Positions 6,507 through 16,800 of a stretch of DNA of 26,858 nt are shown in pieces (positions within the stretch are counted from its first letter, which is position 1; the number at the start of each line of letters is the position of its first letter). A program made the position numbers and the translations under genes. The notes beneath the pieces were generated by a model. It had not been told where the DNA came from, did not search any database, and was given only the letters and a program-made list of their open reading frames with translations. Source of the stretch: JARKQH01 sp964631605 (lineage in GTDB: Bacteria; Verrucomicrobiota; Verrucomicrobiia; Limisphaerales; UBA8199); contig CAZVYG010000074.1 of NCBI GenBank assembly GCA_964631605.1, positions 1 to 26,858 of the forward strand, in the 5' to 3' direction.

Positions 6507-9500
6507 TCAGGGGAGTGATGGAGTGACCAGTCGGTAAAGTCGGGACGGGGCGTTGGTCGTGGGCAGCAGGCTATGGTGGGTGCGGTTGGTTGGGTGCGCG
6601 GGCAGGTCGAGCAATCGGGACCACCCGGTGCCGGCAAGCGAATCTCGGAAGAGGATGCTGTACGAGCGGTTGGACACCGCCAGAAATTCAAGCCAAACCG
6701 AACCGGACCCGGGTGAAATGGAGAGGCGGAGGCAGCTCTGGGGGTCGAGCGGATGGGTGCCGGCGAGGTATTCCTGGTAATTGGTCAGGCCGTCGAGGTC
6801 GCTGTCGAGGTGGGCGTCCGCGACGTTGGGGTTGGTGCCGTAGGTTTGTTCCCACCCATCCGGGAGACCGTCGCCATCGGCGTCGGGTGTCGGCAATGGG
6901 AGACCGGGCGAGGGCTGCGCCGCAGCCCAGTTCGCCGGATCATTTCCATAACCCGCCGCCTGCAACCGTTGGAGTGACGCGCCGGTCCCCGCGGCGGCCG
7001 CCGGCCACGGTTCCTCCGGCGAATAACGGACCCGTTCGACCAGAATCGCAGGCACAAAGCCAGCGTCCGGCCGGGGTGGAGCCTGGGGTGCGTCGGGCCG
7101 GTAGAGCTCAAGACTTTCGCCGGCGTTGTCCAGTTTCCCACGATACGGGCCGGCCAGCGCGGCGTTGGTGCCATATAAGGCTTCGAAACGAGCCCGTTCC
7201 GCAAGGTCGCTGATGGGATCGAAGGGCACGACCACCAGCAAGCCGCCGGGAGCAAGAATGGTGTTGGGCGGGAAATCGAAGGACACCGCGCCGGCGAGCT
7301 TCCAGCGGTTGGTTGGATGCGCCGGATCGTAAAGCGGCACAGCGACACCGGTCAGGTTCTGCAGCTCGATGAACTCGATGCCGGCCGAACCAGCCGGGTT
7401 GGTCCCTACCGAAGGCGGCTGATACATGATTTCCGAGATCACGACCGGACCAACCAGGGGCCCGGCGTTGGGAGCGCCCGTGCCGGAGCGAAACTGAGCT
7501 AGACTGGCGGGGTTGGTGATGCCCAGCGTGGGAAATTGCAGGGCAACGAAATCGGACCCGACGCTGGTTTGATAAGGCCCGAAGGAGATGCCGTTGGCGC
7601 TGGCGCCAAAGCTGACGGCGGCGCGGTGGCCGGTGAGATTGCCCAGCGCATCAGCCTGGGAGAGGTGCACCTGGTCGCCATAAGCGGAATTGAGACTGAA
7701 AAGCGGCGGGACATCCTCTTCTCCATCAGCCGGCCCGAATTGGTACTGATAGAAAACACGATATCCGCCAGCCGGAATAACGCAGGGACTGGGAATGCGG
7801 AAGCGCTTGAGGTCGGTTTGGCGGTCGCTGAGGAACCAGCCGCCGATATCCACAGGCTGAAGGCTGGGATTGTGAATCTCGATGGCGTCTTCCAAGGGAG
7901 CATCGGTATGCGCGAGAACCTCGTTGATCACAATATTGGTCAGCGGCAGGAAATTGCTCTCCTCCGGGCTGGGCGAGAGCGGAAAGCTCACGAAGTTGGC
8001 GCTGCCGTCGGGAAGACGGCCGACAGACACTCCGCGCGTCTGGACACCAAAATCCACGGCGTCCAACAGCGTGAGCGAAGGGGCGTACAGACGCAGGGTT
8101 TCACCGAGGCTGTTGAGGCTGAAAGCCGCGTGCGTCGGGCCCTGTGCCGGGGCGCCATCCGCGATGAATTTCAGCCAACTGCGCCCGTCAACGAACGTCA
8201 AAGGGTGGACCGGTGATTTCTGGAGTCCCGTGACCGAGGGATCATCCGTCAGAAACACGCCGGACAACTCGAGTGGCAACTCGCCCTTGTTGTACAACTC
8301 AAACCAATCATTGCCCGACTCCGGTTGCGCCATCCACTCGTTGATGCAGAGGTTGGTCAGAGCGCCCAGCGCAGCCGGACTGCTATTGGCGGCGCCGGGA
8401 CTCGGCGAAGCCAGAAGAACCCAGTTGGTGCCGTTCCTGCCAACCGACCGGTCTTCCAGTTGCGGACCATAGTCGAGCTGGTCGAGCACCCGGCCTCCAG
8501 CGTCCAACAACCGCAACGCGCCGCCGGAGCCGCCCAGCGCGAATCCGGTGTTGAGAGGTGGATTGGCCAAAGTGCTCGGCGGGCGGCTCTCGTCACACCA
8601 AACCAGGAGCAAACCGCCCGGCGCCAGCGTGAGGCCGGTCGGGAAGCTCCAAACCCTTTCCTCATCGTCAAAATCGGCGAGCACCAGCCCGCTGAGGTCC
8701 TGAGTCACTGAGCCCGGATTTTCCAATTCGATCCAGTCGGCGTAGGTGCCCCACGGCGAAAGAACCGCGCTCCGGTTGCGGGCCAGAATCTCGCTGAAAT
8801 TGGGTCCGGCAAAGCTCGGCAGATAGTTGGGCGCACCAGGGCTTTGCGAGCGTGGGAACGGCAGGACGGTCGCTTCGCCGTCGGGAAGCCTGCCCTGCGA
8901 AACACCGGTCTCGGCTTGCGTATAATTGACGCGCTCGATCAGCGAGGCAGTGGGGCTGTACAACTCGATAAAGCCGCTGGATGACAGCTTAAGCCCCAGG
9001 TGACTAGCTCCGGCTTTTTCGTCGGCCCACAATTGAACAAATCCCCCGGGCGGCAGGTAGGACAGCGAACGAACTTGATACAGGGCGGTTGCCGTGCGGA
9101 AGTAAAGGCCGCGGAGGGACACCGGAGCATCCAAGGAACGGTTGTAAAGCTCAATCCACGTGTCGTCGCCCGTCAGGGGCGCCGCCAGCCATTCATTGAC
9201 AGACAGGTTGGTCGCAGCGGCAAGCGGCGCGGCTTGGTTGCTGGATCCTGGGGTGGGCAGGGAAAGGTCCCACCCGCCGGCGAGCCGGCTGAGGGAAAGA
9301 TCGGCAACCTGGAGGCCGAAGGTAAGGGCGTCAACCGTATTGGTGGCAGCATCGAACAGCCGGAGGGTCTCGCCGTCTTTGTCAAGCGCAAATCCAGTGT
9401 GAACACCCGGCGCGTTCGTGTCGGAATCGCACCAGACCACCAGAAACTGGCCGGGATTGAGGGTAATGCCGGCCGGGAAGACGAATTTCCGCGGATTGGT

Positions 9501-12500
9501 GGCGTCGCTGAGGCTCCAGTTTTGGAGCGCGACCGGAGCAGAACCCGCATTGAAGAGTTCGATCCAATCGGGGAAGGTGCCGGCGTTGGACACTGCGGAC
9601 AGGTTATGAGCCATCACCTCGTTAAGGACGACCGAGGGAGGAGCCGATGGCGGAATGGGCGGGAGACCGGGACTACCGTTGACCGTGGCGCTCGGGCGCC
9701 AGTTGGCTGGGGCGTCGGGGTCGCCGCGCGGGTCAACGATTTCCAGCGAGTAGCCGAGCCCGTCAGGGGCGGTCGGCCAGCCGTTTTCATCGTCATAGTT
9801 GACGGCCAGAACTGTGCCAAGGTTTGGGTCCCGCAGCGCGATGCGCTCGCCGCCGTTGGACAGAGCGCCGCCGAACCACCCGAAGACCGCGGCCGAGGGG
9901 TAACGGGCCCTGAAGGCGTTGGTGTCGGCGGAAGAGGCGAGCAGGACCACCGCGCCGGGGTTTAACACGGCGCCCGGCGGGAAGATGTAATCAATGCCGT
10001 CGAAACTGAAACCGCTGAGGTCCACCACGGTGGAGCCAACGTTCTGCAGCTCAACGTATTCAAAGGCCTCGCCGCCAACCGGATTATACATGATTTCCGT
10101 GATGGCCAGGGGAAGCCCGAGCGCGGCCACGGAAAAGGTCGCTTCATTAAGGGCGCTCCACGTGTTGTTGTGGAAAACGCGCGCCTTGAAAGTCACGGTG
10201 GTGTTGAGGGTGAGCGGGTTCGAGTAAGGGATGGCGTCGGAGGCGATCTGGCCCGAGAAACGCACTCTGGGGTCGGCGCCGTTGGTCGTATAGTAGATCG
10301 TGCCGGCCCCCCCGGGGTTGTTCATCGCAAGGACGAAGCCATCGGGCACCGTGCGGCTGGCCAACAGCGGGCCGGAAGCAGAGCCTTGACGGAATTCGGG
10401 CGCGTCCACAGACGGGTAAAGGCCGGCCGTGCGGAGCTGCGACAGGAGGGTGGCAGTGCGGTGAAGAAAATAGGAATTCTCGAGACGGCTGTTTTCAGCC
10501 AGCCAATGCTGTTCGCGAGTGTAGAGCTGGAAGGTGCCGTCAAGGTATGGGTGGACGTCGCGGCGGTAATCGCCCCAGCGCATGGATTCCAACACGATGG
10601 GCTTGTCCAGAACCGCCTTCCATTTTTGCCAGCGCAGAATGTTGGCCAGCGGCGTGAGGACGCCGTTCGGGGCCACCAGGTGGCGGTGGGCGCGGTCGGC
10701 AAAGTCGAGGCGAAATTGCGGGTTGTCGTCGAGTTTGGTGTGGAGGTTGCTGGGGACGTCGGTGCTGCCGCCGGCGTTGGGAACGCGGTTGACGTTTTCT
10801 TCAAGCAGGATGCATTCCTGGTCCCAGGGAATGTAGCGGAAACGACCCAGGTCGCCGGGCGCGCGTGGGCGGATGGCGTACCAATTCTTGGTGTTACCCC
10901 AGTCCTGGTGACCAACAAAGAAGTGCAGAAGCGTGTAGTCAATAAACTGGGAAACGTCGAGGTACTGCTGGATGCGCAGATAGCTGGCGTTATCGGCCAG
11001 GTTGGTGATGGCGAGCATGGCCTTGTAAGCGACATCGGAACCGGCGCGGAGCTGGCCTTGCTCGTAGATGTCGTGTCCGGCAGGGGAGGGGTAGTGGGTT
11101 TGGGCAAACGTTTCAGTGGCTTGCTCGCTGAAGTCGTAGGTGCCCCAGTAAAGGCCGTTGATAAAAAGGTGGCAGTAGCGGTTGCGGGGGGCCGGGTGGC
11201 CCAGGGCGCGCATGGTCTCCTGCGACCAGGCATATCGCGTCCGCGTGCCGCGGCTGCGCTGGTAAGCCCCGTTGCCGTTGCTGGCCACGTCCGACCAATG
11301 CCGCCAGCTCGAGTTAAAATCCGCCCGCAGCAGCAGATCGTCAAACTCTTCGGCGGCGGAGTCTTCAAACAACGGATACTTCAGCTTGGATTCGCCATAG
11401 TCCCCCGTGAAATTGAGTTTGAACCCGTGCTTCGGGTTCTTGAGCGGGTCGCGGCTGGCGTTGCCGTGCATGCGCAGCCCGGCCTCGAGGGCGAACGCCG
11501 TGGCGCCATCGGGCAGGATCATTTCAATGGAACAGGCTTTTTCAACAACGGGGGTTTTCTGCTGCACCAGAGGGTGAAGACCTCCGGCCCCGAACATGTC
11601 CTCGACGCTCATGACGATCGAAACCCACGGCAGTTCCCGGAGGCCCTGCCGGAAACGCTCCAGTTTCTCGGGGGCGATGGGCGAGCCGGGGTCGTCGGGG
11701 TTAACCCGAAGCGGGTCCAGGTCCATGCCATAATCGGCGGGAATCAAGTTGTCGGGAAAGCCGGACTTGGTGCCCCAGTTGGCCGGGAAACCGGGAGGGG
11801 CATCGGGCTGGTTGAGGACATAGTCCAGAAACAGGTAGCTGTGGGTGACCGTCCGGGAGGGCAGATGATTGGACCCAAAAGCCGCGGCCCGAACGATGAC
11901 GGTGTTGGTAATCTGGATCGGGGCGGAATAGACAGCCCCGGAAGTTTCGGTGGGTTCGCTCCCGTCCAGCGTGTAACGGATGGTGGCGACTGGGTTGGTG
12001 GTGGTGAGGAGCAGTTGGAAAGGCTGATCGAAAATGCCGCGCCCAACGCTGAAGTGCGGCGGGGACAGAATGCCCTGGATCAGGCTGGCGCCGTTGGGGG
12101 CCAGGGGCGTGGGCGAGGCAAAGTACTGCCACTGGTTGGAAACATTCAGGCCGTAAGAGTGGTCGTTGCGTTGCTCGGGGAATTCGGGGGACAAGACGCT
12201 GACGAGCACCGGCGGCTCTTCGGCATTGCACAGGGCAAGATATTCGCCGAAGGGGTTGAGTTTGAAGTTGGTGTGCAGCCGGCTGCCGGCGTCAGCCGGA
12301 CGCCGGTCTTTTTCGGAGGCGTAAACCAGAAGGTATTCGCCCGGCTGCAAGACGAGACTGGGAAAAATCCATTTGCGAAGCTGGCTGGCACTGTCAGTGA
12401 GCGACCAGCCGAGAAGATTAACCGGATTGGTGCCGCGATTAAACAGCTCGATCCAGTCCTGTAGCTCGCCGTCTTCATCGTAGTCCAGGGGGCTGTTGGT

Positions 12501-13814
12501 CGCGGAGTTTTCAGCCACAAATTCGTTGATCACCAGGTCGCTGGGGAGCAATTGGGGATTCAACTGAATCTGCCAGTTGCCGCCACCGAAGGCGTTGGCC
12601 GCCGGCGAGGCATCGGTGATGCCATGGCCGGGGGCCCAGGACAACGTGACCGGACCCGGAGCCGGCGACGGGAAACTGAAGAGGTAGGGACCGCTCTCAG
12701 CGCCCGAGAGCGTCGTGGCCGGGAGGCCATTGACCAGGAGATCCGCTGCGTCAACGCCAATAACCGGCTCATTAAAGGTGACCACCACTTCGCCAAGGCG
12801 CGAAACTTCCGCGTTGGGCACGGGAGCGACCTGGACAACTTCAGGGCTGAGGAAGTCGGCAAGGAGGTAGTTCCACGAAGCGCTCGAGGCCTCGGAATCG
12901 AAGGGGTTGCCGGCTGTGTCCGTGATCCCGTGCGCTGCATCCCACTCAATAGTCACCTGCCCGGCAGGCGGCTGGGTAAAGGTGAAAAGGTAGCTGTTGG
13001 TGCCCGGGACACCAACCACCATCGCAGCGGGCTGGTCGCTGACCCGCAAATCGCCCGCATTCACGCCAAAGACCGGTTCGGAAAAATCCACGCGGATTTC
13101 GGTCAAAGCGCTGACGGGGGCGCTCGCTTGAGGCAGCACGCCGGCGAGGACCGGCGGAACGGCGTCCCGTTCCACTTCGAGGCTGGCAATGAAACGGAAA
13201 TCGGCACTGGTCAGGCTCTGGTTGAACGCCTGCACGGCGAGAATGTTGGTGCCCCGGGCAAGAGCCGCAGTTGCGGTGGAAGTGAAAACCTCGTACACCC
13301 CGCCCTCATGCGTGCTCGAAGCCACGTTCGTGTAATAGGTGTTTCCCACTCGCGACCGCGTCACTTCCGTCCCGTTCACCCACGCCACAAAGCCGTCGTC
13401 GTAGTCCGCCCGAAGCGTGAGCCTCGCGATCTGGGCAAGATTGGTCAAGACAAAAAATGTGCGCAGGTAAACGCACGTGTAGTTCGACCGCATGTCGCTC
13501 AGCAGCGTCCCCCCGGACAAACCCTCGCCGTAGTGGAAGGGGGCGGCGTTGGTGGTCCATGCCGCGTCGTTGAAGTTGGTGAGCCGCCACGCCGTGACAG
13601 GGCTCGAAGCTTCGTTGGTTCCCTTGTGGAGCCGCCACACCGAATTTGTGGGCACCAGCAGCTCCTGAGCGGCGGAACCGTGAGACCAGAGGATCCCAAT
13701 GCCAAGGCCAATGAGCCACGCGAGGCGGCCGGCCCTGAACCACGCCGAACTGGAATCTCGACCACTAAAACCTTTGCCCCGCTGGTTCAACCGGGCCATC
13801 GCGATACTGCTCAT
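6507..13814 (-). CDS. Giant secreted CotH-kinase / lamin-tail-domain protein
   Basis: A protein of about 2435 aa. Residues below are counted from GTG 13820; ATG 13814 and ATG 13799 are alternative starts. A signal peptide (hydrophobic 31-50, cut after about 51, SAA|Q) implies export. Domains in order: beta-sandwich (60-215), two SbsA-type Ig-like domains (about 218-320, 321-425), lamin-tail domain 1 (from 427), chitobiase-C-like domain (587-660), CotH kinase-like domain (about 725-1075), a second chitobiase-C-like repeat (about 1165-1235), and seven more lamin-tail domains starting near 1237, 1396, 1537, 1672, 1822, 1960 and 2124. Last come an acidic DADGDGLPDGW thrombospondin-3-like repeat (2310) and a C-terminal beta domain. 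CotH features are LRMHGNASR, GNTKNWY and YIPWDQE (about 998). CotH proteins phosphorylate secreted proteins in spore-formers; the role here is unknown. No PEP-CTERM tail is seen. Confidence 0.9.
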   Translation of the reverse strand: MSSIAMARLNQRGKGFSGRDSSSAWFRAGRLAWLIGLGIGILWSHGSAAQELLVPTNSVWRLHKGTNEASSPVTAWRLTNFNDAAWTTNAAPFHYGEGLSGGTLLSDMRSNYTCVYLRTFFVLTNLAQIARLTLRADYDDGFVAWVNGTEVTRSRVGNTYYTNVASSTHEGGVYEVFTSTATAALARGTNILAVQAFNQSLTSADFRFIASLEVERDAVPPVLAGVLPQASAPVSALTEIRVDFSEPVFGVNAGDLRVSDQPAAMVVGVPGTNSYLFTFTQPPAGQVTIEWDAAHGITDTAGNPFDSEASSASWNYLLADFLSPEVVQVAPVPNAEVSRLGEVVVTFNEPVIGVDAADLLVNGLPATTLSGAESGPYLFSFPSPAPGPVTLSWAPGHGITDASPAANAFGGGNWQIQLNPQLLPSDLVINEFVAENSATNSPLDYDEDGELQDWIELFNRGTNPVNLLGWSLTDSASQLRKWIFPSLVLQPGEYLLVYASEKDRRPADAGSRLHTNFKLNPFGEYLALCNAEEPPVLVSVLSPEFPEQRNDHSYGLNVSNQWQYFASPTPLAPNGASLIQGILSPPHFSVGRGIFDQPFQLLLTTTNPVATIRYTLDGSEPTETSGAVYSAPIQITNTVIVRAAAFGSNHLPSRTVTHSYLFLDYVLNQPDAPPGFPANWGTKSGFPDNLIPADYGMDLDPLRVNPDDPGSPIAPEKLERFRQGLRELPWVSIVMSVEDMFGAGGLHPLVQQKTPVVEKACSIEMILPDGATAFALEAGLRMHGNASRDPLKNPKHGFKLNFTGDYGESKLKYPLFEDSAAEEFDDLLLRADFNSSWRHWSDVASNGNGAYQRSRGTRTRYAWSQETMRALGHPAPRNRYCHLFINGLYWGTYDFSEQATETFAQTHYPSPAGHDIYEQGQLRAGSDVAYKAMLAITNLADNASYLRIQQYLDVSQFIDYTLLHFFVGHQDWGNTKNWYAIRPRAPGDLGRFRYIPWDQECILLEENVNRVPNAGGSTDVPSNLHTKLDDNPQFRLDFADRAHRHLVAPNGVLTPLANILRWQKWKAVLDKPIVLESMRWGDYRRDVHPYLDGTFQLYTREQHWLAENSRLENSYFLHRTATLLSQLRTAGLYPSVDAPEFRQGSASGPLLASRTVPDGFVLAMNNPGGAGTIYYTTNGADPRVRFSGQIASDAIPYSNPLTLNTTVTFKARVFHNNTWSALNEATFSVAALGLPLAITEIMYNPVGGEAFEYVELQNVGSTVVDLSGFSFDGIDYIFPPGAVLNPGAVVLLASSADTNAFRARYPSAAVFGWFGGALSNGGERIALRDPNLGTVLAVNYDDENGWPTAPDGLGYSLEIVDPRGDPDAPANWRPSATVNGSPGLPPIPPSAPPSVVLNEVMAHNLSAVSNAGTFPDWIELFNAGSAPVALQNWSLSDATNPRKFVFPAGITLNPGQFLVVWCDSDTNAPGVHTGFALDKDGETLRLFDAATNTVDALTFGLQVADLSLSRLAGGWDLSLPTPGSSNQAAPLAAATNLSVNEWLAAPLTGDDTWIELYNRSLDAPVSLRGLYFRTATALYQVRSLSYLPPGGFVQLWADEKAGASHLGLKLSSSGFIELYSPTASLIERVNYTQAETGVSQGRLPDGEATVLPFPRSQSPGAPNYLPSFAGPNFSEILARNRSAVLSPWGTYADWIELENPGSVTQDLSGLVLADFDDEERVWSFPTGLTLAPGGLLLVWCDESRPPSTLANPPLNTGFALGGSGGALRLLDAGGRVLDQLDYGPQLEDRSVGRNGTNWVLLASPSPGAANSSPAALGALTNLCINEWMAQPESGNDWFELYNKGELPLELSGVFLTDDPSVTGLQKSPVHPLTFVDGRSWLKFIADGAPAQGPTHAAFSLNSLGETLRLYAPSLTLLDAVDFGVQTRGVSVGRLPDGSANFVSFPLSPSPEESNFLPLTNIVINEVLAHTDAPLEDAIEIHNPSLQPVDIGGWFLSDRQTDLKRFRIPSPCVIPAGGYRVFYQYQFGPADGEEDVPPLFSLNSAYGDQVHLSQADALGNLTGHRAAVSFGASANGISFGPYQTSVGSDFVALQFPTLGITNPASLAQFRSGTGAPNAGPLVGPVVISEIMYQPPSVGTNPAGSAGIEFIELQNLTGVAVPLYDPAHPTNRWKLAGAVSFDFPPNTILAPGGLLVVVPFDPISDLAERARFEALYGTNAALAGPYRGKLDNAGESLELYRPDAPQAPPRPDAGFVPAILVERVRYSPEEPWPAAAAGTGASLQRLQAAGYGNDPANWAAAQPSPGLPLPTPDADGDGLPDGWEQTYGTNPNVADAHLDSDLDGLTNYQEYLAGTHPLDPQSCLRLSISPGSGSVWLEFLAVSNRSYSILFRDSLAGTGWSRLLDLPAHPTNRTHHSLLPTTNAPSRLYRLVTPSLP

Positions 13815-13820
13815 GCGCAC

Positions 13821-13887
13821 TACCGCATAAACTATCCCAAAAAAAGCGCCATGTCACGTCAAATCAGGGGCCAATGGCAATGCCCGC
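13821..13887 (-). other. Short spacer between the two giant genes
   Basis: The 67-base gap separates the TAG of the glycine-rich giant (13888-13890) from the start of the CotH/lamin-tail giant. It holds a run of seven A residues (13839-13845, T on the coding strand) but no hairpin before it. I therefore see no clear terminator and no good promoter, and read-through is plausible. Confidence 0.4.
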
Positions 13888-16800
13888 CTATGGCCCCACC
13901 TGAAGCCGATAAAACCCGACCGGACCTGGCTGGAATGGCAGCAGGAGCCGGGCGGGACCGTTTGTTCCCATCACCGGGAGCCCGTACGGCACCCAATCCA
14001 CCAGATTCGAGGACCAAAGCGCCTGATAGGCGGCCCCAGCCACGCCGTACCATGAAACAGCCAAACCGGTCTCCTGCGGGGCGCAATCCATGCCCAACAG
14101 CTCCGAACTCTGCGCCTGAAAGTTGTAATCCCATATCTCCCCCTGAACCGTGCCCGGATAATACGCCCCGGGAATGAAGAACAGCCCGCTCTTGCTCGGA
14201 ACCACCGTCACGCTTACGCCCACCGGCGCTTTCAGCGCATACTCCCCGTTGGTGTCTGTGAGAGCCGAAGTCAACCCGTTGTTGGCTTCGACAAGCACCC
14301 CGGCAACGGGCTGGTTGTTCGTGTCGGCGACCCGCCCATGAATCTGCGGCCACACAATCGTGAAATGGCCCGTGTGAGCCTGCGCCATGGGATTCTGATA
14401 CAGATCCTTAAGCTGCGGCCCGAACACCACCGTGTAATCCCCCTCCGCCGATTGCGCCGGCACCGCGATTCGCACCCCGCGAGAACCGGTGACCTCTACG
14501 GTGCAGTTGCTTCCCACCACCAGGCCCCCCGGCGTCATCAAGGCTACCTCGGCCGCCGCCGCTGAGTAGGGATCCACCGCCATGTTAAACGTCAGGTCAA
14601 CCTGGCTGACCAAATACGAGACCGTGCCAGTCGGCCACTGGCTCACGACTTCCAACGGAGCATAGCTCGACGACAGGTAAATTGTGCCATCCCCGCCGCG
14701 CGCAAAACCGTCACCGCCCCGAACCGAGGTAATCCCGCCAAACACGTTGGCGGGGGAATAAATCGCAATCCGGCCACCGCCGCCTCCGCCGCCGCCATAG
14801 AGCTGGCCAGCCCCGCCCTCGGCGCTGATCCGACCCACACCCGAGACCCACGCGGCGCTCAGCCAAACGCTGCCACCCGAACCGCCGCCGGAGTCCTCCA
14901 CCAACCCGGCATTGCCGTTGGCTGAGATCGTCCCGTTGACCGTCAAACCGCGCCCTGCGCTGATCAGGATGGCGCCGCCGCCCTGGCTTCCTGACCCTGA
15001 TCCTCCGCATCCGCCGCCACTGCCCATCGTCAGCGGCTGTTCCAGTGACCCATAAGTGCCTCCCCCCGGAAGCTGGGAAGACGCCCCGCCGACGCCACCA
15101 TGACCCGCGCCGCTGCCAACACTGCCGTAGCCGGCGGTCAGACCCGCGCCGGGACCGGAACTGGCGGGGTAACCCTTGCCATCCGCAGTGATCCACCCGC
15201 CGCTCTCGACCACCACATCGTTAAGGACCGTCAAGGCCGTGCTGCCATAACCGTCTCGCCAAACCAGCGTGCCGTCCACGCCCACCGTCAGGTTGCTCAG
15301 CAGCAACGAGTTCCCGTAAGGCCAGGCAACCGCCCCGCCCCTCACGGTGAGGTCCAGTGGCGTGGTCAGGTAGGGGATCGGTGTGTTGGTGCCAATCTGC
15401 CCCCGGTTATCCACCAAAACCTGGCCGCCCGAACGATTCGCAGGCCGCGTATAAATCGTCCCAGCTCCACCCGCCCCGGAACCACCCTGACCGCCCGCAG
15501 CGCTGACTTGGCCGGAAAAGGCGTTCTGGCCCAATTCCAAAGCAATCCGGCCGCCTCCTCCGCCCCCGCCCCAACCGTTGCCCCGACCGCCGTCCGCAGC
15601 GATGATGCCCGAACCAGTGAGCGACCCCGCCGTGATCCAGATGCTTCCGCCGGACCCGCCTCCAGCCCCCGGCGCCAAACCCTCTGTCCCATTGGCCGAG
15701 ACTCGGCCTCCAACCGACAGAATGCCCACAACATTCAGCCGGATCGTCCCTCCACCACTGCCACCATATTGCGCCGACGTGGTGCCCGCCCCGCCACTAC
15801 CCGGATCCACCGGCGCAACGATCGAACCGTAGCTGTTGCCGCCGTTTGCCGATCCACCTCCGGCCCCCGCTGCCCCGTAACCGCCGTAACCGGCCCCGCC
15901 GCCCGTATAGCCGTAGCCATAGGTGCTGTAAGGGTAGGCGGCCCCAGGCCCCTGGCTGCCCGCATACCCCCTGCCATCGGCAAGGATGCCTCCTCCCGGC
16001 AGAATGGTCGCGTTTCCACTGAAGCTCAGCGCCTGGTTCGTCGCCAGCAACCAGCCGTTGGATGCGACCAACAGGCTGCTGAGGGACAGCGCGACCATCT
16101 GTTGCGCCACCGCCCCGCCTTGAATGACCAGACCGCCGCCGCTCAATCCCGTCAGCGGCGTGTTGGTTCCCAGGCGCCCGCCGTTATCCACCAGCAGCAT
16201 CGCCCCCCCGGCCTGGCTTTTTGCCTTAAGGTGGATCGTGCCGGCGCCGCCGGTCGCGCCTTCCCCTCCTGTGCCGCCGCAAGCGCTCATCGCGCCGGAA
16301 AAAGCGTTGACTCCATACTGAATCGAAATCCTGCCGCCTCCCCCGCCGCCGCCCAGTCCCAGCCCCGCACCGCCGTCCGCCGAGATGACGCCGCTGCCGG
16401 CAAGCGTGCCCACGTTGAGCAAAATGCTCCCGCCGGCGCCCCCGCCCGCTCCCGAGTTCGTGCCGCAGACGCCATTGGCCGAAATACGGCCTTCGACCTG
16501 AAGCAGGTCGGTCACCGTCAACCGGATTGCGCCGCCGCCAGCTCCCCCTCCGGCCGAATAATAATACCCGCCCCGGCCCCCGGTATCGGTCGGATTCTCC
16601 ACCGAGCCGAAGGCGATTCCACCCCGCAATTTCGCGTTGGTAACGGACCCGCCATAGCCACCGTAGCCACCGCCGCCGCCGATGTAACCGTTTTGCCAGG
16701 ACACATATCCCCCCGCCCCGAGGCCGGGCGTAAGAGAACCCAAACCCTCCGCCCAAACCGCCCCGCCGCGTTGGACGACCAGGCTGGTGGCGGTCAGGCT

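Noticed and set aside
13839..13845. A-run between the giant genes as an intrinsic terminator
   Set aside because: On the coding strand it is a T-run but no stem precedes it.
10170..14177. Two long plus-strand open frames opposite the CotH/lamin-tail gene
   Set aside because: They mirror a clear multi-domain coding frame. Length is explained by GC-rich codon bias, and the translations show no motifs.
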